Shown piece after piece: positions 1 to 7,907 of a stretch of 64,000 nucleotides of DNA. The DNA lies in contig JAFWOY010000044.1 in NCBI GenBank assembly GCA_017509755.1, positions 1-64,000 of the forward strand, given 5' to 3'. Source of the DNA: Bacteroidales bacterium (lineage in GTDB: Bacteria; Bacteroidota; Bacteroidia; Bacteroidales; UBA932). Within the stretch, counting starts at the first letter, position 1; each line of letters opens with the position of its first letter. The translations under genes and the position numbers were made by a program. The notes beneath the pieces are model-generated. The model saw nothing but the letters and a program-made list of their open reading frames with translations. It was not told the origin of the DNA and ran no database searches.

Positions 1-68
1 CTTTGAAGAGATATACCGTGTTCCTGGCAATACCGGTCTATCTCCAAGATTTGTTCGCGGGTCATCAT
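1..68 (-). CDS. Partial ORF, possible IS66-type accessory protein (5' end only)
   Basis: Reading the minus strand from the ATG at 68-66 gives MMTREQILEIDRYCQEHG and continues open to the window edge, 22 codons in all. The charged helical start resembles the small accessory ORF that opens many Bacteroidales IS66-type insertion sequences, but that is only an impression from a few residues. An 8-bp hairpin (70-92) lies just upstream of the start codon. If it is an IS gene, the element's end should lie within about 100 bp to the right. Too short for a firm call. Confidence 0.3.
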   Translation of the reverse strand, partial: MMTREQILEIDRYCQEHGISLQ

Positions 69-558
69 GACTTTGTGTTTTTGTCACAAAGTTACCGTCA
101 CTTCACGCCGCTGTCAATATGCAGTTGCCCGGAGGCTTACTCGTCGGCAAAGCCTGGGGCGCCGGCAAGGCCTTCACGGAATAACGGTCGACCCGGCTTG
201 GCTGCTGCCTGCACACTCCCCTTGGAACCGGCCGGCCGCTCTCCCTGTCATTCTTTCACCCCCCAACCCGAAATGCACGGACCGCGGCACAATGCCTCCT
301 AAGTGGCTAGCCGGCAGCCAAGCACGCTCCGTGAAGCTATTTGGACGCACAGAGCGTAGCTATCGAGTCAAAACACTGTTGCTCGACCGATTGCTACGCT
401 CTGCGTTTTTGCTTTAACCATTATCCCGATGAAAGACTCCCTGTCTCCCCGATTCAATTTACCGACTACATATAATTGTCAGTTGAGCAAATACTTTGCA
501 GGCCTGTAGCTTTGGTTTTCCTCAGTAGCGACAATCACCTCAAAATAACGAAGAAAGC
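69..558. other. Intergenic region, no credible gene
   Basis: This 490-bp stretch has no ORF that I believe; the two plus-strand frames crossing it show no domain and proline/arginine-rich composition typical of random GC-rich translation. It holds a hairpin at 70-92 (ACTTTGTG / CACAAAGT) and a REP-like palindrome at 351-410. GC content drops sharply after about 420 towards the AT-rich island. Confidence 0.6.
322..410 (+). repeat. REP-like inverted repeat, left copy
   Basis: A 10-bp perfect inverted repeat (AGAGCGTAGC at 351-360, GCTACGCTCT at 393-402) is preceded by GCACGCTCCGTGA (322-334) and followed by GCGTTTTT. The same modules (GACGCACA-AGCG--GC, GCACGCTCCGTGA, CTGCG..TTTTTG) recur in another order at 6465-6591, on the other side of the AT-rich island. 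The T-run after the stem means it could also end a plus-strand transcript coming from outside the window. Confidence 0.5.
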
Positions 559-1248
559 CTATCGCTGACAATCAAATATTGAGTCAATAATGATATCATT
601 GTTAATGTCATTATCATCGAGTCGGAGTAACGATTTCAAATAGTCGGACTCAGACACAGTAATCTTGCCGTCAGCTTCTGAAATGGCTTCGCAGAGATAG
701 TACATCCTAATGCGGTAATCTTTGTCTGCTTGAGCATCGATGTCTTGGAGTAAAAAGGATATGAGACTTCCTATTTTGACTTGAGGAGCCGCTTCTATGC
801 AGTTACTGATATAAACGACCATCTCATCAAGGTTGATTATGATTTGAGGAACCTCTGAAAGATACTCATATGCCATATAGTAATCTGGGCGATAAACTTT
901 CTCAAGGATATTCAATAGCGCAATTCCTTCACTTGAAGAAAGATTCGTTCTATGATTCATCTCTTCATAACAATTAACCAACTCCATCAAGAAGCATAGC
1001 ATTACTCCTTCTGGGCCTTTGCCCTCAAAAGGGAATGATTTGGTGGCCTTCTGAATTACGTCTGGAGTAATTACTTTATCTTGAATAAATGCTAATAGAG
1101 AATCGCTTAGCTGATCAATCTTCGAAAAGTACTCTTTCGTGATACCAGATCCTGTCAAATCAGACGGGAAGGCGGTGTCATCGTAATTCTGGTTGACGAT
1201 AGCTTCCAATCTCTGAAAGTAATCGGCGAAAGGATTACTGGGTGCCAT
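559..1248 (-). CDS. TerB-like protein of unknown function, partner of the AAA+ protein
   Basis: A 229-residue cytosolic protein without signal peptide or membrane segment. The C-terminal part, around EAISEADGKITVSESDYL, has the (A)xADGxI(T/S)xxE pattern of TerB-like/tellurite-resistance helical domains, where acidic residues may bind metal. It starts 5 bp after the stop of the large AAA+ gene, so the two are almost certainly cotranscribed. A second TerB-like stretch sits inside that partner, which suggests the two proteins interact through this fold (inference). Codons are AT-rich, as in the rest of the island. The TerB assignment rests on a short motif; the first 150 residues are unrecognised. 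Confidence 0.7.
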   Translation of the reverse strand: MAPSNPFADYFQRLEAIVNQNYDDTAFPSDLTGSGITKEYFSKIDQLSDSLLAFIQDKVITPDVIQKATKSFPFEGKGPEGVMLCFLMELVNCYEEMNHRTNLSSSEGIALLNILEKVYRPDYYMAYEYLSEVPQIIINLDEMVVYISNCIEAAPQVKIGSLISFLLQDIDAQADKDYRIRMYYLCEAISEADGKITVSESDYLKSLLRLDDNDINNDIIIDSIFDCQR

Positions 1249-1253
1249 ATTTA

Positions 1254-4200
1254 CTAGTATAATGATTCCAAAATGTCTTCTTTCTCAATTGTCACTAGGA
1301 TATCTGAGGTTACGTTAGCCATAGGAGACAATCGGTTTGCTTGATTTTCAACTACTCTCTCGAAGGTGTTTCTCACGAAGCGGCCGTTGCCGAAATTCTT
1401 ATCCTTATTGGCGACAACTGTCTCAAATGTCGTCTTGAGATACTCGCTTGCTTCTTCGGTCAATTTGTATTCATACTTGTTGGCGCTTGAGAGAAATATC
1501 TGGTAGAGTTCTTCTGCTGTGTAATCAGAAAACTCTATATATCGATTGAAACGAGACTGAAGGCCAGGGTTAGAATCGATGAATCGTTTCATGTCTTCGG
1601 TGTATCCGGCTAAGATGACAACAAGCCGGTCACGATCATCCTCCATTCGTTTCAGTAGTGTGGCAATAGCTTCTTTTCCATAATCAACATTTCCTCCATC
1701 GACCAAAGAATAAGCTTCATCGATAAACAGAATACCGTCCAGGGCTGAATCTATAATTTTGTTGGTTTTGACTGCCGTCTGTCCAACATATTCTGCGACG
1801 AGGCCTGATCGGTCAATCTCAACTAAATGTCCCTTCTTCAGGATACCAAGCTCTTTATATATCTCTGAAACTATTCGGGCAACTGTCGTTTTTCCAGTCC
1901 CTGGATTTCCAGTGAATACGCAGTGATACGACACGGGGGATACGCGCATACCACGTTCTTCACGCATACGCTGCACCTTAATGTAATTGACTAAAGAGTT
2001 GATCTCTGCCTTTACGGAAGCCAATCCTATCAGAGCATCCAATTCTTTAATAGCGCGTAGCTTGGGACTATGCGCTGTATTACGCTTGGTTGTTTGTTTA
2101 GATGCGGATACGAGAGTGATGGTATCTTCCGTTTCCTCCCTCGGCTTTAAGGCCATTATGCTATTCAACCACCGTGATTCTTCTTCTGTCACGACACGAT
2201 CGGCCTTTGCAGAAAGAGATGCGAAACGATATAAGAGAACTAAATATTGGTTATGCAAGAAAGTGTCAAACTCTTTAAGAATAGGCTCAAGAGTAAATAG
2301 CCCCTCTTTAGCAGGCAAGGATGCCTCCATCGCATTTGAAGCTTCTTGGAGAGATTCAGCCATCTCTTCCCTAACGCTAGAAAGGATCAATGACGAAAAA
2401 ATGAAGTCAGGCTTAATCATCATCGTATTATAAATGATGAGTCCTAAACCTTCTTTCTTCTTCAAGTCAAGAGGATGACCGAGGCCGGCTATGCTATGAT
2501 TGACATCTGCCCAAACAAGAATAGGAATCCTTTCTTTAGCTGTAGTTAATTCTTCCCCGGATATTGTAAAGCTACCCTCAACCCTTTCGTCGAAAAGCTT
2601 TGAAAACTCCTCATTATTCGATAAATCATCTGCAAACTCCTTAATCTTCTCAGCCGCTGAATAAACATCTGTGAAATATTGATAATCACCTTCTTTATCA
2701 CCATTAATAGTTCTTTCGAGACTATCGAAAATACGATCAATGAGAGCGGTATCGGATATTAGAACTTCACGAGCTGACGAACCAATTTGAGGACCAACAA
2801 TACCTAGAATTTCCAGTTGATCCATTATTCTACAAGATCTCGCATAACCGGTATTAAATTTTCTTTGCAGCAGTGAAGTCGATACGAACTTATACGAAAC
2901 GATAAGTTTTGTGGCTTCTTTTAAAAGATCGTCGGGTTTATTAAAATATGTGAAGAACTCATCAGAAATATTCACGTCTTGTATAACACTGTCATCTCTC
3001 CGTTGTTCCGACGGCTCCTTTTTTAATTGAAAAAACTTTCCTTGGTATACGTTGAATGCATTAGCAAATCGTTGGGCATAGTCATCGTTACTATACTGAA
3101 ATCTCAAGTCCAAGGGGTCAAGCGTCATATTCCCATACTGCATGATAGGAATCATAGGATTGTTAGAATACCTCAAGTCTCTGTCTCCATTCTTGTTTAC
3201 ATAGCGATAAGTTGTACCAACTTGCTTTGCATCCAACGGTCTTTTTTCCTCCTCCAAAAAGCGAGATGACCAATAATCGATGTTAATTGAACTGATTGGA
3301 TATATTTGCAAGTATTCGAGGGCGTTTCCACTAATAATGAATCGGGGATAGATGTAGTATTTGGAGCCATGCCTTGTCTTAAGGAGGGGTATCTTAAACT
3401 TAGATTCCAGCTTTTTATAGTAACCCGTTGAGAATGAAACCTCAGACCTCGCCAGCGATTCACTAGCGGCTGACTTATGCTCAGTTACTTTTTCAGTTGA
3501 AGTTATTTCCCATATCTTCTGACAAGAACTCAACATAAGAAAAGAGTTGCAAAGTGCTGTAAAGTCGTCTATTTCTACTTGAGATAAGCCTTCATCCACA
3601 TCATAAAAGAGTGAATTAGCTTCAGATACTACTTGGTCATATTCTTGCGAAAGAGCATTGACTATTTCGTTATTCTTAATATTCGAGCGTCTCTCAGCCT
3701 TTAGTCTAGCTTCATTCAGAGCCGGCTTCAACCTTGTTTCTGCATCTTCAAGAAGGAGATGGGCCCGGTAATTGTCAATTATTGATTTCTTTACAGGATC
3801 GGATGTCTGCTCTGATAACTCTTTTAGGTGATTAATGTCCGATTCAGATGGTCGATTATTCTTTATTGGGGCTTCCTGAGAATCCTTTCGATTCACGAAA
3901 GAAATAACGGCCGTAAATAAAATACCCAAAACGCCAATCGCTAGAAATAGCAAAGAGAAGCCACGAATATCCTCTCCTTCTTTTATGTCCGATTTATACA
4001 CTCTAATCATTCTATCTACACTATCGATCTGATGCTCGATAATGCGCAATTTGTCTTGCGCCTTTTTTCTATTTAAAAGAGGCTCCTTCTCGACTTGCAA
4101 GCTATCGAGGATTGTCGTACTCGACTTTACCAAACCCCGTGATCTCTTTATGTTGTCTAAACTAAAAAAAAGAGTAAAGATTGAGACAACAAGAGTGACT

Positions 4201-4490
4201 CCGAAAAACCCCCAGAAACAACCTGGCGCAGACTTTTTAGGAGAAGGATCAGAATAAGAATTAGACATAGGTAAATCCCTGGTATTGGGGGGCGAAGTGT
4301 TTAATCCCGGACCAATTTTTTGACGATTATATAATCCAGTTCCTGGGATGCTAGTATGTAGGTACGTTCCCTTAGGGCCAGTTGTGATCTTAGCTCCCTT
4401 TGGGCCGACAGTAGTACTTACGCCGCTCTTACTCACATTGAGATGAACACCTGGGGCGACTTTAATCCTTTTCCTAAATGACCAAGCCAT
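1254..4490 (-). CDS. DUF4236 / FtsK-gamma-like / CbbX-SpoVK-type AAA+ ATPase, membrane anchored
   Basis: A 1078-residue multidomain protein. Residues 1-58 are a DUF4236 domain (repeated GPKGAKITTGPKG pattern, then IPGTGLYN). Two membrane segments follow at about 91-111 and 178-199, with a coiled-coil-like stretch between them. Around residues 515-580 is a winged-helix resembling the FtsK gamma DNA-binding domain (RKFNTGYARSCRIMDQLE then GIVGP). A TerB-like motif (SAKADRVVTEEE) comes next, then a C-terminal AAA+ module of the CbbX/SpoVK class: Walker A GNPGTGKT at 861-868, Walker B LFIDEA at about 921-926, and an SRFNRYIEF arginine-finger region near 980. Such ATPases remodel protein targets. 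The combination of a membrane anchor, a DNA-binding-like domain and a remodelling ATPase next to a TerB-like partner is reminiscent of stress or defence systems, but the function is not established. The start is supported by a well-formed promoter upstream. Confidence 0.85.
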   Translation of the reverse strand: MAWSFRKRIKVAPGVHLNVSKSGVSTTVGPKGAKITTGPKGTYLHTSIPGTGLYNRQKIGPGLNTSPPNTRDLPMSNSYSDPSPKKSAPGCFWGFFGVTLVVSIFTLFFSLDNIKRSRGLVKSSTTILDSLQVEKEPLLNRKKAQDKLRIIEHQIDSVDRMIRVYKSDIKEGEDIRGFSLLFLAIGVLGILFTAVISFVNRKDSQEAPIKNNRPSESDINHLKELSEQTSDPVKKSIIDNYRAHLLLEDAETRLKPALNEARLKAERRSNIKNNEIVNALSQEYDQVVSEANSLFYDVDEGLSQVEIDDFTALCNSFLMLSSCQKIWEITSTEKVTEHKSAASESLARSEVSFSTGYYKKLESKFKIPLLKTRHGSKYYIYPRFIISGNALEYLQIYPISSINIDYWSSRFLEEEKRPLDAKQVGTTYRYVNKNGDRDLRYSNNPMIPIMQYGNMTLDPLDLRFQYSNDDYAQRFANAFNVYQGKFFQLKKEPSEQRRDDSVIQDVNISDEFFTYFNKPDDLLKEATKLIVSYKFVSTSLLQRKFNTGYARSCRIMDQLEILGIVGPQIGSSAREVLISDTALIDRIFDSLERTINGDKEGDYQYFTDVYSAAEKIKEFADDLSNNEEFSKLFDERVEGSFTISGEELTTAKERIPILVWADVNHSIAGLGHPLDLKKKEGLGLIIYNTMMIKPDFIFSSLILSSVREEMAESLQEASNAMEASLPAKEGLFTLEPILKEFDTFLHNQYLVLLYRFASLSAKADRVVTEEESRWLNSIMALKPREETEDTITLVSASKQTTKRNTAHSPKLRAIKELDALIGLASVKAEINSLVNYIKVQRMREERGMRVSPVSYHCVFTGNPGTGKTTVARIVSEIYKELGILKKGHLVEIDRSGLVAEYVGQTAVKTNKIIDSALDGILFIDEAYSLVDGGNVDYGKEAIATLLKRMEDDRDRLVVILAGYTEDMKRFIDSNPGLQSRFNRYIEFSDYTAEELYQIFLSSANKYEYKLTEEASEYLKTTFETVVANKDKNFGNGRFVRNTFERVVENQANRLSPMANVTSDILVTIEKEDILESLY

Positions 4491-4514
4491 TGTTTCCCTA
4501 AAAACAGATTAAAG

Positions 4515-4546
4515 CAAATATATAATAATCATTGAAAAAAAGCAAG
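4515..4546 (-). promoter_or_regulatory. Bacteroidales-type promoter for the AAA+/TerB-like operon
   Basis: On the minus strand a -33-like CTTG (4546-4543) is separated by 20 bp from a perfect -7 box TATATTTG (4522-4515), matching the Bacteroidetes consensus TTTG-N19-21-TAnnTTTG. The -7 box ends 24 bp before the ATG at 4490. It interlocks with the divergent nuclease promoter. Confidence 0.75.
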
Positions 4547-4562
4547 AAAGGGCGTATCTTTG
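4531..4562 (+). promoter_or_regulatory. Bacteroidales-type promoter for the secreted nuclease
   Basis: ATTG (4531-4534), a 20-bp spacer and TATCTTTG (4555-4562) fit the Bacteroidetes primary promoter consensus. The -7 box sits inside what would be the first codons of a longer reading frame starting at 4532, which argues for the downstream ATG at 4583 as the true start. Confidence 0.75.
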
Positions 4563-4582
4563 AAATCTATAATCCTATCGAT

Positions 4583-5371
4583 ATGCCCTTGACACGAATA
4601 TATCTGACTCTCTTCCTGCTAGGGGTTCTTCTGATTCCAACTGATGGATTGTCGCAAGGGCATCGTGGATTGGGAGAACCTCCCCTGAACAAGAAACTGA
4701 TAGAACTGCCGGCAATCGGGCCTGACGATGTCATTCTCGTTTATCAAGGCTTCATCGTTAATTACAATACCAAGTGGCTGATTCCGAACTGGGTTGCCTA
4801 TGAACTGACAGCAGAAGAAGTAGACGGGCGAATTCCGAGAGCTAAAGGATTCGGCATGGATATGGATTATAGGGAGAAGCAAGCCATGCGGGAAGACTAT
4901 AGCAATACAGGTTGGGACAAAGGGCACATGGCACCGTCTGCCGATATGAAATGGTCGCAGACCGCAATGAACGAGAGTTTTTACTTGACCAATATCTGCC
5001 CGCAGGACCGTACTTTGAACGGACGAGACTGGCATACTTTGGAAAAACGCGTACGGGAATGGGCCATCGAATACGGAGTAGTCTGGGTGGTATGCGGACC
5101 ATATGTGCTTGATAATACTTATGGGACTATAGGCGACCAGAGTGTTGTCGTCCCTGACGGTTTTTTTAAGGCGATTCTTCGCAAAGAAGGCAGAAAATAT
5201 ACTGCTATCGCTTTCTTATTAGAAAACAGCAAGAAACGGCAACCTATTCATGATACCGTGGTGTCTGTAGATGCCGTTGAAGCCCTCGTTGGGTATGATT
5301 TATTTACCAATTTGAGAAAACATATTGAAGAGAGTGTTGAGTCACGGTCGAATATACGTGATTGGAAATGA
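4583..5371 (+). CDS. Secreted DNA/RNA non-specific endonuclease (beta-beta-alpha metal)
   Basis: A 262-residue protein of the NucA/Serratia-nuclease family. From the chosen ATG it begins with a signal peptide (MPLTRIYLTLFLLGVLLIPT), so it should act in the periplasm or outside the cell. The catalytic motif is present as DKGHMAPSADM (the usual form is DRGH), where the His is the general base, followed by FYLTNICPQ and the LN..W..LE segment that supplies the metal-binding Asn. Family members cleave DNA and RNA without sequence specificity using Mg2+. The gene is divergent from the AAA+/TerB-like operon and shares its promoter region, which hints at coordinated expression. It ends 37 bp from the convergent transposase gene. 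Confidence 0.9.
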   Translation: MPLTRIYLTLFLLGVLLIPTDGLSQGHRGLGEPPLNKKLIELPAIGPDDVILVYQGFIVNYNTKWLIPNWVAYELTAEEVDGRIPRAKGFGMDMDYREKQAMREDYSNTGWDKGHMAPSADMKWSQTAMNESFYLTNICPQDRTLNGRDWHTLEKRVREWAIEYGVVWVVCGPYVLDNTYGTIGDQSVVVPDGFFKAILRKEGRKYTAIAFLLENSKKRQPIHDTVVSVDAVEALVGYDLFTNLRKHIEESVESRSNIRDWK

Positions 5372-5408
5372 CAGGAATTGCGAGGAGCCATACCCAGCTG
5401 GAACTGAC

Positions 5409-6374
5409 TCAAATCACATCCTTCGCTTCGTCATAAACCAGGCCTGAAAGACGGATGATCTGCTTGAGGGAACTGTTATAGCGGGCGCGCATCGTACGGG
5501 CAAGAAGAATCCGTTGCTGGGTGTTCAATCTCGCAATACTGGTTGTACCGAATAACTCCATACATATCTCATTCTTGTGCTGCCTCATCTCCTGCATCGG
5601 GATGGAGAGACGGGAGATGCTGCCTCCGCGCGCTTCTACATCTTCTTCCCGGGTTTTGCTCAGGAAATAATGGAAACTCTTACAAGTCTTGAAAAGGCTT
5701 TCGACCAACTCATAAGCGACATACTCCCCTGGAAAAACCAGTTCACAAATCATCTTAACGTCCGCTGAATCATATTTCCTGGTACGGAGTTTCTCGCGGC
5801 GATGGTTCAAACCCAATTGGGAAGAACGAATCATGTCATCAGTTTCCTCGATCCAAAGCGGAGAACACCAAAGACCGGATTGCTTAAAGTAGAGCGGGCC
5901 GCTAGACCAGGGATAGTCTAACGCATTGGAACGGATCCCGGCGATGGGCGCATTCCGCAATGTATAGCAGATAACAGTCTTTAAATAATCAACATCACCA
6001 ATCACCTGATGACTTACCGGCACATTTTCCAACTTGTGCGACTCTTTGTGTTTTATTGAGATGTACCAGGATGTCCGTCGTACATAATCGTGCATGAATC
6101 GGTTGCACTCATCGAATTCCCCGTACAAGATAAAATGGGCATGGGTGTCCATCAAGGAAAAGGCAAGAATAACGACGCGATATCCCTTTAGGGTAACAAA
6201 GATACGGTTCATCCCGTCTATGAAATCATTTTCATAAAACATGACGTCAACCGCGTTGCCATCTGTACAAAAATGCCAGCAATTTTTAACAGGATTCTTT
6301 TGACCTTTTACAAAAGGCATGTTCAAGCCCAGGTCAGATGTAATCTGTTCGAGCAGTTCTCTATCTATCTTCAT
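5409..6374 (-). CDS. Y1/REP-associated (RAYT-like) transposase
   Basis: A 321-residue protein with an HUH signature: DTHAHFILYG puts the His pair at 78 and 80, and the candidate catalytic tyrosines lie in HDYVRRTSWYISIKHK (Y97/Y104). This is the arrangement of IS200/Y1 and REP-associated tyrosine transposases, which act on single-stranded hairpin DNA. The C-terminal 130 residues look like the helical, helix-turn-helix-bearing extension found in many Bacteroidales relatives. I chose the ATG at 6374 because the 61 residues that would precede it are encoded across REP-like palindromes and lack protein character. REP-like repeats lie directly upstream (6465-6591) and at the far side of the island (322-410), as expected for a RAYT and its substrates. 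Confidence 0.8.
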   Translation of the reverse strand: MKIDRELLEQITSDLGLNMPFVKGQKNPVKNCWHFCTDGNAVDVMFYENDFIDGMNRIFVTLKGYRVVILAFSLMDTHAHFILYGEFDECNRFMHDYVRRTSWYISIKHKESHKLENVPVSHQVIGDVDYLKTVICYTLRNAPIAGIRSNALDYPWSSGPLYFKQSGLWCSPLWIEETDDMIRSSQLGLNHRREKLRTRKYDSADVKMICELVFPGEYVAYELVESLFKTCKSFHYFLSKTREEDVEARGGSISRLSIPMQEMRQHKNEICMELFGTTSIARLNTQQRILLARTMRARYNSSLKQIIRLSGLVYDEAKDVI

Positions 6375-6464
6375 CTTCAAGTCCAGCGCCGCTAGTGGCT
6401 GCTCAAGGACAAAGATAATACATCCGCGAGCCGATGTCAATTTTTTTATTACCCAATTTTCACG

Positions 6465-6591
6465 AGGCGCCGTCATGCGCCTTGTCCCAGGCTGAAAAGC
6501 GGTCAAGCGCGCTTTCTGCGGTGTTTTTGACGCACAAAGCGCGGCAATTCCATCCAAAGAGCCTCCCAGTGCAGCTGGGCACGCTCCGTGA
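6465..6591 (+). repeat. REP-like palindromes, right copy
   Basis: Two hairpins are visible: AGGCGC-cgtcat-GCGCCT (6465-6482) and CGCGCTTT / AAAGCGCG (6508-6515 and 6536-6543), with an inner TGCG/CGCA pairing. The module GCACGCTCCGTGA (6579-6591) closes the copy. These modules match the left copy at 322-410. Palindromes next to a RAYT-type gene are the usual arrangement for its cognate REP elements. Confidence 0.5.
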
Positions 6592-6630
6592 CTGTTGCAG
6601 AAACGGGGTGCTCGTGCAGTAAGGCCTGGG

Positions 6631-6693
6631 TATTGCAGGAGAGCCGTATTTATTTCTGCAGGTGGGCCGGGCTATTTGCAGGAAGCCGTATTT
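6631..6693 (+). repeat. Direct repeat pair upstream of the ECF sigma gene
   Basis: TATTGCAGGAGAGCCGTATTT (6631-6651) recurs with one inserted and one missing base at 6673-6693, start to start 42 bp (about four helical turns). Their place 120-180 bp before the sigma gene makes them candidate regulator binding sites; a decayed repeat is the alternative. Confidence 0.4.
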
Positions 6694-6812
6694 TCGATAG
6701 GACGACACTCATCTGGGGAAGAAATGGTAAAAAAAATGAAAGAAATAATTGTTTTTTGTAGTTTTACGACGGCCTTTGCGTCTAATGGGCAGAAACAAGC
6801 TTTTGAGAGACT

Positions 6813-7283
6813 ATGACTGAACGTGAATTCGAGAAGATGATCCGGGAACACAAGGGGACGATCTACACCGTCTGCTATATGTTCTCGACCGACCGCGACG
6901 AAGTGGCTGACCTTTTCCAGGAAATCCTTATCCACCTCTGGCAGGGTTCCGGAACCTTCCGGGGTGACAGCGCGCTGAATACCTGGATCTGGAAAGTCAG
7001 TCTGAACACCTGTATCTCCTTCGACCGGAAGAAGAAGCGCGGGCCCAGGACTGAGCCGCTGTCGCTCGACATCGATCTTTTCGAAGACCGCGACGAAGAA
7101 ACCCGGCAGATCGGCCTCCTGCGGGAGCGCATCGGGAAACTGGGGCCCTTCGACCGGGCCATCGTCCTGCTCTGGCTGGAGAATCTTTCTTATGAAGAGA
7201 TCGGCCAGATCGTCGGCATCACGCCCAAGAATGTCTCCGTACGGCTTGTCCGAATCAAAGAACAACTCAAAACGATGCAATAG
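6813..7283 (+). CDS. ECF-type RNA polymerase sigma factor
   Basis: A 156-residue sigma-70 family protein with only regions 2 and 4. Region 2 is the first 80 residues (VADLFQEILIHLWQ and the -10-binding segment TWIWKVSLNTC). Region 4 carries a helix-turn-helix for the -35 element (LENLSYEEIGQIVGITPKNV). ECF factors redirect RNA polymerase to small stress or surface regulons and are normally held by a membrane anti-sigma. The next gene begins 2 bp after the stop and encodes a membrane protein, the probable partner. Nothing in the window identifies its target promoters. Confidence 0.9.
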   Translation: MTEREFEKMIREHKGTIYTVCYMFSTDRDEVADLFQEILIHLWQGSGTFRGDSALNTWIWKVSLNTCISFDRKKKRGPRTEPLSLDIDLFEDRDEETRQIGLLRERIGKLGPFDRAIVLLWLENLSYEEIGQIVGITPKNVSVRLVRIKEQLKTMQ

Positions 7284-7285
7284 GT

Positions 7286-7867
7286 ATGGAAAACAACGAT
7301 AACACCCTCCGCGAAATGCAGGAGCAGATGCAGCAGCTCCGCGAAAAACTGGACAACCAGAAGATTGTCAACGAACGGATCCTGAAGAAATCCTGCCGTC
7401 AGACCGTCAGCCGCCTCCGGTTCAAATCCAATCTGCCGATTCTCTTCGGCGTTGCCGCAATCCTGCTGGTGCCTTCCATCCGGAGCCTGGGCGTCTCCAT
7501 GGCGTTCGTCATCTTCACCTGGGCCCTGATGCTGGTATGCATTATCGCCACCGTGCTGACCAACCGTCACATCCCGCAGATGGACCGCGATCTGGTGACG
7601 GCCACGCAGGAGATTACCCGCTTCAAGAAAATTCACGCCGAATGGATCAAGTTCGCCATCCCGATGGTCATCCTCTGGGTCGGCTTCCTGTGCTGGGACC
7701 TGTTCCGCAACGGGGACATGGATCCGATTCTCAGATACAGTTTCATGGCGGGCATTGCAACAGGCATCGTCCTCGGCGGCATCCTGGGATTCAAGATTCG
7801 CCGCGACCAACTGAACGCCGCCGATGAGCTGCTCGACCAGATCGAGGAACTCCAACGGGACAAATAA
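7286..7867 (+). CDS. Four-pass membrane protein, probable partner of the ECF sigma factor
   Basis: A 193-residue protein. Residues 1-40 are a charged coiled-coil-like helix rich in Gln and Glu. Two membrane hairpins follow at about 49-67 with 70-92 and 122-142 with 149-170, separated by a charged loop. The C-terminus is another short acidic helix. It lacks the zinc-binding HxxxCxxC anti-sigma motif and has no FecR domain. Its position, 2 bp behind the sigma gene, argues that it regulates or senses for it, with the N-terminal helix as a possible cytosolic contact. This role is inferred only from context. Confidence 0.65.
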   Translation: MENNDNTLREMQEQMQQLREKLDNQKIVNERILKKSCRQTVSRLRFKSNLPILFGVAAILLVPSIRSLGVSMAFVIFTWALMLVCIIATVLTNRHIPQMDRDLVTATQEITRFKKIHAEWIKFAIPMVILWVGFLCWDLFRNGDMDPILRYSFMAGIATGIVLGGILGFKIRRDQLNAADELLDQIEELQRDK

Positions 7868-7868
7868 A

Positions 7869-7899
7869 CCGTCCCCGCCGCCTTTAAGGTGACGGACGG
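7869..7899 (-). terminator. Probable terminator at the end of the minus-strand catabolic operon
   Basis: Between the convergent ends of the membrane protein (7867) and GH94 (7908) lies a hairpin CCGTCC (7869-7874) / GGACGG (7894-7899). Read on the minus strand it is followed by TTTATTT, as expected for an intrinsic terminator of the long operon. Confidence 0.5.
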
Positions 7900-7907
7900 A
7901 AAAAACC

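Larger units (their letters stand above)
6375..6812. other. Intergenic region with palindromes and direct repeats
   Basis: This 438-bp gap lies between the transposase start and the ECF sigma gene, which diverge. It has no credible ORF. It holds REP-like hairpins (6465-6591), a pair of direct repeats (6631-6693), and an AT-rich tract (6721-6775) before the sigma factor that probably carries its promoter. I could not identify a clean TAnnTTTG box for the sigma gene. Confidence 0.6.

Noticed and set aside
3..417. Two overlapping plus-strand frames at the left edge
   Set aside because: No recognisable domain, Pro/Arg/Ser-rich composition, and the region carries repeat palindromes; treated as non-coding.
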